In this document: positions 52,501 through 63,354 of the stretch, one piece after another
How the letters are laid out: every line of letters begins with the position of its first letter
Numbering within the stretch: position 1 is the first letter of the stretch
Assembly (NCBI RefSeq): GCF_032854445.1
Contig: NC_088295.1
Coordinates: 53,985,249 to 54,049,248, forward strand
Length of the DNA stretch: 64,000 nt
Reading direction: 5' to 3'
DNA from: Liolophura sinensis
Lineage: Eukaryota; Mollusca; Polyplacophora; Chitonida; Chitonidae
Notes under the pieces: generated by a model
What the model saw: the letters and a program-made list of their open reading frames with translations, nothing else
The model's database searches: none
What the model was told of the DNA's origin: nothing
Position numbers and translations under genes: made by a program

Positions 52501-55500
52501 AAAGATATCTTTGTTACCATGGAAGCAGGAGTCTTTTTATGTACATGTGTTCAGGTAACCTGCCCTATTGTATTTACATGACATCATGCATAAAGACCTC
52601 CTTCGTTGTTGTTGGGACTTGATCCCATACATGTAGCATATAGTAAAGGCATCAGCAAATATTTAAAATGATGCGGACCACTTGCCTTTCACCAGTATGA
52701 CGTGTCACACATGGAAAAGTTCACCAGTATTAAAACTCTAGTTTCCTGCCAGTGAGTCTGCCCGTTTGAGAGCCAGATGAATGGTCTTTTACCTGTATAG
52801 TTGTGATGACAGTGATGTTTGGTGTTTGCAGCACATGACAGTGAGATAAGAAGGATGTTACATACCATATTTCACTTCACCCCAATACTAGCCTCCCTCG
52901 TCAAGATGTCCCGAGGGTCCGCAAATGATCCATTGGTTTGTGATGTGAGTCATATGTCAAAAATTACTTTGAACACTATTTAAGCATCACAGAAGGTTGG
53001 GAAAAATTATAAATATTGCTGGCTTTTACAAATTTACCCCTTTAGAGATTTCATGTTCTTCACCCCTTTTAATTGCTGACTTCTTGGCATGGATCTTTAC
53101 TGACCTGAATAAGAGAATAGACTACATGTATGTCGCATTAAGTACATATTTGTTTCCTTGTCACGTGTATTTATAGTGGGATAGTTGATTTTGTCCGCTA
53201 TGATGATTGTTTTATGACATGTACATCATGTATACATATCATCATGTATGACATTGTTCTTCAGTGTTTGAGTCTACTCCAGAAAATAACCTATGGACAG
53301 AGGATACCTTTACATGAATCCAATGTGGAGGACCTTATCAATTTCCTAATCAAACAGATGTGAGTGACAAACATTCCTCAGCCTTTACAACAACTGTACA
53401 TGTAATACCTTAATATATTGTCAGTGTATTCAAGGGGTAAAGTATTTTTCTGAGCTCAAGTTTTTGTTGTAATAGTGTAAATGTCTAAAAACTGGATCAG
53501 CACACAAATGCAAAAGCGCTTTCAATCGAGTCCAGGAATTCTTTACCCATTTATCTGTGGATAGCTTTAGTTTGACATCAGGAGGTTTAGCAGATGTCTG
53601 CTGAAGGACAGCAGTTCCCTGAGGCTGATTTTCTCCTCCATAAACCTCACAACTTTTTGATACTAAATGAAATGTGCTTGAGTAAAAATCCATATCAAAT
53701 AATAAGTAATTTTAGACATTTTGATGGAATATCATTAGGTTTGTGTTTAAGTCGGGTATATGTGCATGTACAAAATCAGAGGTACTATATGTAACTTATA
53801 CAGTAACCTATGACAGAATGAGTGAAATTATCTCATGTATGGTTTGATGCTGGGTGGGCCATTTGCTACATGTATGTGAAGCCATAATAGTTGTCAGCTG
53901 TCATGCTCTTGATTAATGAGGTTGCATGTTTGCTCTTACTGTTTTGGCTGCAGCTGTAGTGAGGAGGTGAGCCAATTGCCCAGATGAAGGACGGTGGTTT
54001 GTGTGTACTTTGCACACACCCATATGAAGGGCGGTGGTTTGTGTGTACTTTCCACCCACCCATATGAAGGACGGGGGTTTGTGTGTACTTTGCACGCACC
54101 CATATGAAGGGTGGTGGTTTGTGTGTACTTTCCACCCACCCATATGAAGGGCGGTGGTTTGTGTGTACTTTGCACACACCCATATGAAGGGCGGTGGTTT
54201 GTGTGTACTTTTCACCCACCCATATACCTGACCGTCATTATATACCTTGTACTGTATAAGTGAACAATTCTTGAGAAAAGTGTTAAAGAATCCAATTTAA
54301 TGAATTTATCTTACCAGTTGCTCATGCATACAGTGAATTTTCATGTATGCGTGTGATGTTATTAGACAGGGCCCAGAGACTGGTCTCACACATGCTGCCC
54401 TGGGGCTATTGGCTAACCTGTGCAGAAACAACAGCTCTGTCCAGTCCTACATCAAAAACCAGGTACATACATGTATACATGTATATAGCTTTTCTTGTGT
54501 AACATTTACATATACCATTCCCCAGTGTCACATATGGACCGCACATTAGATTTTATTGTCATCTTTTCTAGCTCCAAATGCTATCCTCAACTGTGTGACT
54601 CTCAGCCTCCCAGATAAGATATCAGACTTTTTGTATTTCACTGTTATTTAGTAACATGATTGGAATTCGAAAGTTTAATTTTTACTTTATGTATATTGTA
54701 AACTGTACAAAGTGGATCAAATGCACTAATGGGAACTTATTGAGTTTTGACATTTATTTCACATGTTGTCATTTTCTTGAGTGCAAGAAAGCTGATTGTC
54801 ATAGTAATCATCAGGCCTTTAAGTATTTAAACGGACAAACTGTCCCAAATGTGATGCACAGATTTTCACCCTCTGAGCAACCCATATTAGTGAAAAGCAA
54901 GAAATTTCCAATGAAAGTTTTGTTCTTTAAAGGCAATAGTTCCAAGAGCAGTGGAGGCAGGAAAAGCTAGGCAATTCATTCACAATAGTCTTGTGTATTC
55001 AAGGGTTGAAAGATTTCTCTCAGGTCAGGATTCCATGACCATTTTATTTATTTGTGAATCCTTTTTGGATGTGATTTATCTGTAGAAACTTAGATCTGAG
55101 ATATGTTTCATTCTTCCCATCTAAGTTTTCAGAAATACAAATCTGCACTCTTCCATTTACTAACCTGGAACTCGTTCTTCCTGCGTGTACTGTCCTCAAC
55201 ATGTCAAATCTGCACTCTTCCATTTACTAACCTTGAACTCGGTCTTTCTGTGTGTACTGTCCTCAATATGTCAAAGCTGTACGCTATAAAATCATTCCTC
55301 TAATCCTTCAGTAATTCTTACTTCATATCACCTAGTTATTCATGAACAATGAAGACCATAACATCACCATTAACTCAGATGTGTCTGTTACATCGGTGGC
55401 AAGCCAAATTTTGCTAACGGCCCTTTTCACTTTGAGTCAGCCGCACTCGGCATCTTCCAAAAAAAGATTTGATTGAAACCAATGAGATATACATCATCTA

Positions 55501-58500
55501 AAGGGGGATTGACAAATTGTTTGGGACTCTCAACTTCAATTTGTATGTTAATAATGTGCAGAAAATATCTATAATCATTTATATTGTGACACAAAAATGG
55601 TCTTAATTTTGGGAAGAGCAGCTGAGTCCACCCTAGCAACCGAGTCACGTGATTTGAAAATGGCGGCTTGCGAAGTTCTGATACTGTTACATTTGTCTTA
55701 TTTGCCATGTTATGGCCTTTATTATTCCCACAAAATGAGGTGATGTGAATTCACGGGACACCTCTTTTTGTGGAGTACAGTGTTGGCACTTTGGGGGCAG
55801 CGCAGATGACAGGACCGAGTTCCAGGTTAGTGAATGTAACCGTTGAGAACGGTTAATGTGGGATCTAAGCTAGAAACACAGCTAACCGATCTCAGAGCTA
55901 GGTATAACTATGCCAGAGTGATGTCAAGAACCATGCTTATCTCTCTAGGTGAATGAAATAATTGTATGCTTTTCTGAAGCCATTGAGGATGGTTCATGGT
56001 CGTGTGGTCACGCTGGTTCTATCCCTTCCCCAGACAGGTAGTTTTCGGTATTTTCCCATACTTGACTCGTAAGGACATTTGGGCAGTCTTGCAAGAAGAT
56101 TGATGAAGATCATTTGCCTCCCAATCATTATATTGACTTTGCACATGGGTGATGGTTTACTCCACTCAAGAAATCACCATCGTATTAAAATGAAGTATTC
56201 TTAAGTACAATATTAAACACCAATCAGTATATCTATCTGATATTATTGTTGTATTTTTCAGGAGCAAATCCGAGCGTTCTATCGTTGCTTGATATCATAC
56301 CTTTCTCACGAGAACCCATCGTTGATTATCTTCTCTTTATCTGTGCTCACAAGTCTTTGTCTCCACGATGAACTGGGAGAAAAGGTAGGCTCAAGTACTG
56401 GAGTCTCTCCAGTACACAAATGGCAATTGATGATCATAATGTCAAGGCCCATTTGGATTCAGCAGTTCCTTAGTTACAGTTAACTAATTAGAAAAATTAT
56501 TAGCCACATTCAAATGAACGAACAACAATGTACTGGTAAAATAATTTTCTTCTCTTGCTTTCTAGTTGTACCATGGTAAAAACATCAACAAGACATTCCA
56601 GCTGATATTTAACATCCTGATCAATGGAGATGCCAGGACTTCCCAGCCTTATGCTGTCGACCTCTTCAGTGACCTTGTGAAAAACAGCAAAATTCAGGAG
56701 TCCTTGCTCGTGTAAGTGACTATTCCTTTAGTGAAAGTAGTGCGAAAATGTTTGGAAAAATGTAAACCCTAATTGATGAATGAGCCTTTTGTTTTGTGAA
56801 TGAATTTATCTTACTCAGGTCTGTCTAGGTCTGCCAGCAACCTGCAGATGGCCATGGGTTTCCCTCAGGCTCTACGTGGTTTCCTCCCACCATGATGCTG
56901 GCCGCCGTCATATAAATGAAATATTCTTGAGTACGCCGTAAAATACCATCAAAATTGAAATAAATAAATAAATTATCCATGTGAAGGATCAGTGTAAATT
57001 GCTTTTGTTCCTTTCTCAAGGTTTGATCATCTTTCTGTGTGCCTAGTAGAAGTTATGAACTTGATACCTGCCAGCAGTTCTGACTCGGTTGTCAAGGTAA
57101 TGGTTTCTCATTTTCTACCTGCAATTCTTCTCGTCAAGATTTGTTGTCAAGCGTTAGATTTTATGTGCTTAGAATCTTTTTGTTTGTCATGCAGACCTTA
57201 ATATTTTTAATGTTCAATGGGTGAATTACATAGAAAGAAATTATACCTACGGGTATGGTTTGAAAGTTCAGCGACTCTTTGAAGAGCAACTGTAAACTTA
57301 TTCACTAGTTGTGTGCAGTGCTTCTGCAGACAAGCCATACATTTTGTTGTACATGTATATGCAGAATTGTCAATCATCATTCACTGTCTGCAACTGTCTC
57401 TCTTATTTGTCCTCATCTTCAGAGTTATGGCCCCTGCTCACTTGGCAAGCAAATGGCTTCTGTCAGTGAGGTCGCAGGCTCAAATCCTACCCCTGCTCTT
57501 TCGTACACATCTACAAGTCAGGAGTGTTGTGTTGAAGCAGGGTAGGTGCACTGGGTTCCTCCTGAACTCTGCCTGGTTTAATCCAGACACAATCCTAACA
57601 GTCTTCATCTACATGAAATATGCTTTTCACATTACAGCTGTTGGAGTTGCTGGTATCATTCTGCTCAGTGGCTGACCTGCGACAGGTCATTTGTAGAAGC
57701 CTGATTTGTAGCCCCAGTCTTCAGGAGCCTGCTCAGTTTTCCCTCCTGGCCCAGCAGCCTGCCTCTCACAGCAGCCACCCATTCTTCTCCCTGCTCCATG
57801 TGGCTAGGCAGACTGTAGACACCCATGACCTGGCTCCCCTTATGACCCTCGAGTTCCTCAAGGAAATGTATGAGGTTGGTCAGAACAGTACACAACAACA
57901 TTTATAGACTACAATTTTTATGGGGCACTTGTGGATTCCCTTCTGTTACCGTTTGTTTGGTCTTAAGCAGGCCTTAATTTGCCAAAATTTAGTGGTTTAC
58001 ACGTACCTATAAAACTGACCGTCACAATGTTATTGAAAACAATTTTTATGGGTCACTTTCATAAAACTTTCAAGTATTAATAACTCTCCTCACAAATCAT
58101 GTTATCTAATGGCACTGTGAAATATCCAAGAAATTGGACTTGTGAATAGGTCCTCCGGTGCTGAAAGTATCCCATAAGATGCCTGGTACTGAAAGTAAGT
58201 ATTATCTGTTGTTCAATGTACTACAAACTCATACTAAATTCAGATTTGTACTAGATACATATACATTTCAATGCATTTTTGTTTTGCCAATTGCAGGAGC
58301 TGGTATTTTCTGGCCTGACATCAGAAGTGAACACACACGTGGATCTGCTGCTGCCTGTGATCACAGCCACTTTGACAGCTCCACTCACCACACAGGGGGT
58401 CTCCCTCCGGAAACACTGCCAGAAAATTGTCAAGGCAGCTCAAATACTTCTCGATATCCTTAGGATGCTAGTTCTGTTATTTACATACACATTTATTATA

Positions 58501-61500
58501 TAAATCAGAGGACTCTTGAGTACAGTAATCGGTCAATGACAGTTTCCACCCCTTTGATGAAAACCACATCTTTTGCACCAATATGGTGTACATATCTGTA
58601 TGCTGCAAGTTTTCTTCACTTATGAAAAGACAACCGTCGTTTAAGTGAAAAATTCCTGAGTATGACTTAATGGCTTGAACTAGTCTTCTCCCAAAACATT
58701 AAAAACAAATACTGGGCTAAAATCTTGCTGAACCTTTGAACAAATGGGCTGACTTATTAATGTACAAAGTAACAGAATGCGATCTGTATCTGAATCTGAC
58801 TTCCTAATAAGATCCAACTCCTGAAAAAATACAATATTAAATCTTTCATCACTGAGTATTATTAAACCTTGACTCAGTCCACTCTTGAGTGAAGACGATG
58901 CTCTGAGGGAACATGTGGCAACGTCAGTGGATACAACCATTCTGGTGAAACACCTACAATACCAATACAACAACAACAAGATAGCCATCAACCTGACTAG
59001 ACTGCTCACAGACCCAGATGACTGGAGGTAAGCTTGTTTTCTGTCTTCCTACAGCTCTTTTTTTTTTTTTTTTATAAGTGACAAAATTTTAAGCATTAAA
59101 CACCAACCAGTCAACCAGTCGATTATTTTTTCACCTGTTTCTTGTATAAAGAGGCCAAGCTAAATGCAATATGATAATTTCAACCAAATTTTTTCATTTT
59201 GAAGACTGATATTACATTGCGTGTGTTGGCCGGTTTACCTGCAAGTTTTCAGCAAGTGATGTAGGCTTCTGTCAGTTTTGCATATAGCTTGTTGTTACCT
59301 GTTCAGTAAGCATGAGCCGTTTTCCTCTTAAAACTATCAAAGCATTTATCAGACAATGTCTGAATGGGGTTTGTGAGTTTGAAAAGTTGTGTCATTTAAT
59401 TTGTGCGCATGTGTTGTGCTCTGGCTTCAGTGGTGCTGGTGTGGACGTGGTACTGTATATTTTGGAGTTGATGTCTAAACTCGCAGACTGTGTGGTGGAC
59501 ATGAAGACTGGCTTACAACAAGCTCTGCAGGTCAGGCATATACCCATACTCACACACCTCAGAGCTCCTCAAGCAGATTTGTCTCTTTGTTCGATAAACA
59601 TGGAGTGTCTTTTAGGGACGGAATAATGTAAAGTGTAAGTTGATCCAGAACGTGATTCATCGCGCAAAATACAGCATCCTAACCATGTTTTCCTAAACCT
59701 TGATTGATCAGCCAGAATTATTGTAAAGTATTTGTGTTACAAATGATCTACCATGCTATGTGTGACAGGACTCCAGGTTTGTTCCATTCTTGGCTCATGG
59801 CATCACCTCTGACATCAGAAGGCGTGTACAAGTTTCTCTCCATCTCCTACAGTCAGCAGCTTCTCTCACCCAGTTCTCAACCATTGTGTAAGTATAGAAA
59901 TCTGTTTATTGTATTGTTATATAGAATTTCTGCGATAAGATAGAAGATCTTTATGACAGAATGTGTGTTGTGTATGTTACAGCTATGTTTGTTGTGGATC
60001 AGTGTATTAGTTATCAGTTATTGTCCACTTTTATGTTTAAACATGTGGTTGTAATGTCATGTCAGAACAAGACATGTCAGAAAGTACATGTTGTTTCTAG
60101 TTTGTAGTGCTGTGTTAGCAAGTTATCTTTGAATCACATTGACACGTGAGGTTCTGTTTCAGACTTTGGCCTTGGACAGGGAATTTGTGGATTCACTTCT
60201 GTTACCGTTTGTTTGGCCTTAAGCAGGCCTTAATTTGCCAAAATTTAGTGGTTTACCTACTAAACTGACTGTCACAATGTTATTGAAAACTTCTTGTGTT
60301 TTCTATGTTTTTACTCTCTCTGACCTCAGGTTAGGTGACTGTATAGCAGCTAACAATTCTCGTCTTGCCGTGGAGACAAGGCCAGGGTTAGCCCCCGTGG
60401 TCAAGGCCCAGCCCACAACGCACAGCTCTGTAATGAGTAACAAGGAGAATGTCCCAGCCCTCAAATCGGTCAGCAAGAAGCTCACAGACACTCAAGAGGC
60501 CTCCATACAAAGCCTCATAGACAAGATGCAGATGGGGCTAGATGTGAGTTCACCACAACACAATCAGTGTGTATCAAACAACGGCCACTATATTTGGCTC
60601 GTTTGTCCCCATTTCTCATGATTAAAATGCAATGGCATCATGACATAAGTGCACCAAGTGACTGGGTTTGTCATTTGACAGGCTATGGTACAGGTACAAC
60701 TGTTACACATTCACAGTGAAGATTTCGAATATTCAAGGAAAGTATTCAATGAGATAAAAATGAACACTTTCATCAGAACAGGAGGTTAAGGAACTGTTTC
60801 TGTCCGGATTTTAAAACGCAGAAATAAAAATGTTCTGATATGGTTTGCTGTCCTTCATGATATTCTTTTATAATTTAAGATGCTATGAGTTTTGAAATAG
60901 AGAGAACTCCATCTGTACACGATCAATTAACTCATTGACTTGACTGCTACATTAATGCAGTTAATATTGCCATCATGAACCCACATCCATATGGGTTTGT
61001 TTAAAGTACAATACAAGTTAAAGTTTTATGAAAATTTGTAACCAGTGGTAATTGCAATTCTTTTTAACTTCAGAGAGCAAGTTTTTAATCGTCACTTTCT
61101 TGGGTTTATCTTTTCCAGGTGAAAGACATCAAGCCTTCAGAAATGATATCAGTTTATGAACAAAAACTTCAGTGTTTACAGGTAACAAAAATCCATATAC
61201 TTTTTTATGAAACTTTAAAGAATTTTTTACTCTCAGTCTTAATGCTCATGTGCATTTTTTGTTTTTTGTGACATTACTGGAACAGTTATTATGACTATCC
61301 ATCTGCCCACCCCCTGCCTCCTAGCTCGCTCATTTACTACACTTACAACTTTAAATTGGGGTTGTTCATTATCCACAGCTGACACAGAAACCTATTGAAA
61401 ATGAATCCCAAAGGGTGTAGCCTAATGTTCTGAAATCTCTTTCACCTCTCTATGCTCAAGAGTTTTAGAGGATCAAACCACGATGGTGTTTTTTCTTATT

Positions 61501-62607
61501 TGAATTTTAAGACCCATGTTTTTACCATTGTGCTGGTGTTCCAGACCAAAGAGCATCATCTACAGGATCTGCTGGAGGCCAAAGCCCTGGCCTTATCCCA
61601 GGCTGACCGTTTACTTGTCCAGTACCGGTCACAGCGAGCACAGTCTGAGGCAGAGGTCAGTACAAGTGGGCTATTTCTTGGATTGTTATTACAATAATGA
61701 TAAATTAAGTTACTTGTAAAGAATAGCACCAGTTTTTTTTACTTTTTCAAAAGTATTTTATCTTGTAGTGCTCTCATAAACATCAAGCTACATTTTAAAG
61801 CATTTTTTTTTTCATTCCAGAATTATTAAACACCTGGTAATTAATATGTTGAGACCGGATTCTAAGACAACAAGGCAGGACATCTACTGTATTTACCCCA
61901 AAAACTTCATCCACAAAAGTGGATTTATAAAGACAGATAGAGGTCTTAATATATTACTTTTGGTCCTGAAACTTTTCCTGTAGGATGTCCTTTCTTATAG
62001 TCCGCTTCGGGACCGGTAGATCCAGGATCAATCCTTGATCGAGTCACACCTAAGACTTTAAAAGAGGAAGTTGTAACCTCCTCGCTTGGCGTTCAGCATG
62101 AAGGGGATAGTGCAACGACTGGTTGACCCGTATCAGTATAATGGCTCGGGCGGGGCGGCTTACTTGCCTTCGGTAAGTCGTCTCAGTGAAGCAGCACTAA
62201 ATAAAAGAGCGGTGGAAATCCGTCCTGCAACAAGGAGGCACATTACACGTACATACACCCTAATGATTCCTTCGTCGTCATATGACTGAAAAATTGTTGA
62301 GTACGACGTTAAACCCCAAGCACTCACTCACTCCTTTCTTATAAACAAACTTCAAAACACCTTTCTAAGAGTAAAATTCTCAGAATCAGGCAAAAGGAGT
62401 AGCTTAATCATGGATGAAATTTTAGGTCACATTTCAGTGTGATAATGTAATGTATGGTTTACTTTTTGAGTAGTTGGCAAAGATGCGTGCCCTGGTTCAG
62501 GAGGCAGAGCAGAGGAGCGAGGAGTATCGAGAACAGCTCAACTCCATCATGTTAGAGAGAGAGAAATTACAGATAGACCAGGAGGAGATGCTACAGGAAA
62601 ACAGGAG
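49579..62607 (+). CDS. CIP2A: CIP2A (KIAA1524 family), exons 1-17, 3' end beyond window
   Basis: Seventeen exons join in frame to 730 codons plus 2 nt. CIP2A inhibits PP2A-B56 (stabilising MYC) and, with TOPBP1, tethers broken chromosomes in mitosis. The ATG is at 49,626 in an exon beginning at 49,579 after a TTTTGCAG acceptor, so an upstream non-coding exon is expected. Order and length follow human CIP2A (905 residues): an N-terminal armadillo-like half, then the start of the coiled coil. Diagnostic words include [36 protein letters not shown] and [19 protein letters not shown]. All introns are GT-AG except the one after exon 10, which is AT-AC. The final ~200 residues of coiled coil lie past 64,000. 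Confidence 0.95.
49626..60543 (+). CDS. CIP2A: CIP2A armadillo-like domain, exons 1-14
   Basis: Coding exons: 49626-49727, 52202-52361, 52832-52944, 53265-53359, 54366-54462, 56262-56384, 56566-56711, 57021-57096, 57638-57874, 58297-58453, 58883-59027, 59431-59530, 59769-59887, 60330-60543; residues 1-628. Phases run 0,1,0,2,0,0,2,0,0,1,2,0,2,0 consistently. This half forms a helical armadillo-repeat dimerisation unit in human CIP2A and carries the PP2A-B56 binding surface. Exon 5 uses the acceptor TTATTAG at 54,365; the nearby ACAG would shift frame. Exon 8 uses an AAG acceptor. Exon 14 is less conserved and includes a Ser/Pro/Thr-rich linker containing NKENVPALK. Confidence 0.93.
49965..50070 (+). 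repeat. Dispersed repeat copy (family R1, divergent)
   Basis: Shares TTCAGCCTCTTTGCGTATGA, AAGAGCAGCTTCCCGTGCAA and TTTATGCACGTTTCAAAG with the order of words in the 25,395 copy, at lower identity. CIP2A intron 1. Confidence 0.45.
50340..50460 (-). repeat. Dispersed repeat copy (family R1)
   Basis: Reverse copy of the 25,395 element: on the plus strand CCAATCATTGTAGTTTTGTC, then TCCAAAATC, GCACTGAAAGTTGCTCTTTC and ATATGCAAAATGGTTGAGGA. CIP2A intron 1, only ~300 bp from another copy in the opposite orientation. Confidence 0.65.
51577..51719. mobile_element. MITE with ~20-bp terminal inverted repeats
   Basis: Left end GGGGGCCACTTTCACAAACT pairs with right end AGTTTTGTGAAAGTTGCCTC, spanning about 143 bp. 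No coding capacity. Related copies start at 7,362 (truncated) and near 58,043 (diverged, TCACTTTCATAAAACTTT). CIP2A intron 1. Confidence 0.75.
53981..54225. repeat. 40-bp tandem repeat with 80-bp dimer structure
   Basis: Six units of 40 bp start at 53,981, 54,021, 54,061, 54,101, 54,141 and 54,181, each with GATGAAGG or TATGAAGG followed by GGTTTGTGTGTACTTT. Unit ends alternate strictly between a TGCACACACC type and a TCCACCCACC type, so the true repeat is an 80-bp dimer. All three minus-strand frames remain open, but the 40-bp period rotates frame, so no protein is implied. CIP2A intron 4, just before exon 5. Confidence 0.92.
55139..55280. repeat. 67-bp tandem duplication
   Basis: AAATCTGCACTCTTCCATTT recurs at 55,139 and 55,206 with a 67-bp period, and a partial third unit follows. 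CIP2A intron 5. Confidence 0.85.
56175..56235 (+). mobile_element. SINE family A relic
   Basis: GAAGTATTCTTAAGTACAAT and TTAAACACCAATCAGTAT are degenerate forms of the family A 3' end. CIP2A intron 5, immediately before exon 6. Confidence 0.5.
56815..56978 (+). mobile_element. SINE family A, 5'-truncated copy
   Basis: GGTCTGCCAGCAACCTGCAG, TGGGTTTCCCTCAGGCTCTA, ATGATGCTGGCCGCCGTCAT and ATTCTTGAGTACGCCGTAAA in order, ending in an (AAAT)n tail. CIP2A intron between exons 7 and 8. Confidence 0.85.
57420..57620 (+). mobile_element. Possible diverged tRNA-derived SINE
   Basis: A tRNA-like stretch ends in GGCTCAAATCC (B-box-like) after TCAGTGAGGTCGCA, and downstream words such as GGGTTCCTCCTGAACTCTGC resemble the family A body at low identity. 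It sits directly before CIP2A exon 9. Confidence 0.35.
57918..58036 (+). repeat. Intronic duplicate, copy 1
   Basis: About 110 bp containing TTCTGTTACCGTTTGTTTGG, AAGCAGGCCTTAATTTGCCA and GTCACAATGTTATTGAAAAC, repeated at 60,176-60,292 with few differences. CIP2A intron 9. Confidence 0.85.
58454..58882 (+). other. CIP2A: U12-type AT-AC intron of CIP2A
   Basis: The intron after exon 10 starts with ATATCCTT, the U12 AT-AC 5' splice consensus, directly after CTTCTCG. It ends in AC at 58,882, with a U12-like branch site ACCTTGAC (58,867-58,873 region) 10-12 nt upstream. Splicing this way keeps frame and gives [14 protein letters not shown], which aligns residue for residue with human IEVLLTLCGDDTLKMH. 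No GT donor in the neighbourhood gives an open, family-like junction. Confidence 0.88.
60176..60292 (+). repeat. Intronic duplicate, copy 2
   Basis: Second copy of the 57,918-58,036 segment, 2.2 kb downstream and in the same orientation, ending about 40 bp before CIP2A exon 14. No terminal repeats noticed. Confidence 0.85.
61119..62607 (+). CDS. CIP2A: CIP2A coiled-coil start, exons 15-17
   Basis: Exons 61119-61181, 61545-61655 and 62474-62607; residues 629-730. They encode the entry to the C-terminal coiled coil, rich in Glu, Gln, Leu and Arg with heptad spacing. Exon 16 is the best conserved segment of the protein. Exon 17 ends in phase 2 at AACAGGAG/GTTAGA (62,607/62,608). That exon-donor junction is the seed of the tandem array at 63,355-64,000. 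A family B SINE occupies most of the intron between exons 16 and 17. Confidence 0.93.
61994..62332 (+). mobile_element. tRNA-derived SINE family B, 5'-truncated copy
   Basis: Starts within the tRNA-like head (GTCCGCTTCGGGACCGGTAG, B box GATCAATCC), then the family B body with CCTCGCTTGGCGTTCAGCAT and CCCGTATCAGTATAATGGCT. It ends in TTGAGTACGACGTTAAACCC and CACTCACTCACTCC. The A-box side is missing. CIP2A intron 16, 140 bp before exon 17. Confidence 0.88.
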
Positions 62608-63354
62608 GTTAGACAAACATAGTACAAGGCTTCAGCATAACTCTCATAAAGTTGCGCTCAGAGATTAATGAACAGTAAGCCAGACAAAAATACAGTAAAG
62701 CTTGGGCTAAAAGTCAAAACCAGGCAGGAGATTGGCGTGATCCTAGAGGTCTTGTTGAGAGGTCTCAATACACGAGACTGAAGTAAAAACATCTGATGTG
62801 TGTGTTTTTGATCGCAAGGTGGCAATCTTTCTTTGAGTAGTGATTTACCGCGCTATTGTGTGTGCTTTATCCACAAGAAAGTCATGTTGGTTTGTGAAAT
62901 TTATGCGAAGATTTGGCCAGTTTACTATAAAATACCTGTTGCATGGTTCTGTATGGCATGATATAAAGGTATATCAAAATTAGTGTGCAGACTGTTTACA
63001 CCAGTCTGAGACTTTGATCGCATATTTACTCCCTTAATCATGTTGATGAACTGATTTTGTTGTGCAGAGGTAGGTTATATATTGCAAGATAAATTTTTCG
63101 GCTTTTCATGGCTAGTATATGTTCAAATAACTGAGACACGGGGGCTGCACCTTCATTTGCAAACTAGGATAAGCCTATGTCTGTAGACGGAACTATATTC
63201 ACACCTTCCGACAATAATTCTACGTGCCTCTGCAGGTCTCTGACCCAGCCCAGTAGAGAGTTTGTCATGCACCAGTGGAGTGTTATTCAGTATTTTGATG
63301 TGCGATACAAGCGGTAAACAATTGACTTTTAGCATGATCTGTACTGTACAATAG
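62608..63354 (+). other. CIP2A intron 17, proximal part
   Basis: Starts with the donor GTTAGA. The first ~80 bp, to about 62,690, are the diverged progenitor of the distal tandem array. The rest shows no exon on either strand. Confidence 0.7.

Noticed and set aside
53866-54219. Three overlapping minus-strand frames
   Set aside because: The 40-bp repeat rotates through frames; all three stay open because the unit lacks stops, not because of coding.
54357-54370. Acceptor at GACAG for CIP2A exon 5
   Set aside because: It breaks the frame of the conserved GLLANLC segment; the TTATTAG acceptor keeps it.
58454-58500. GT donor at CTA/GTTCTG for CIP2A exon 10
   Set aside because: It gives the wrong phase: the next exon would read into a stop, and family similarity is lost. 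The AT-AC solution fits perfectly.
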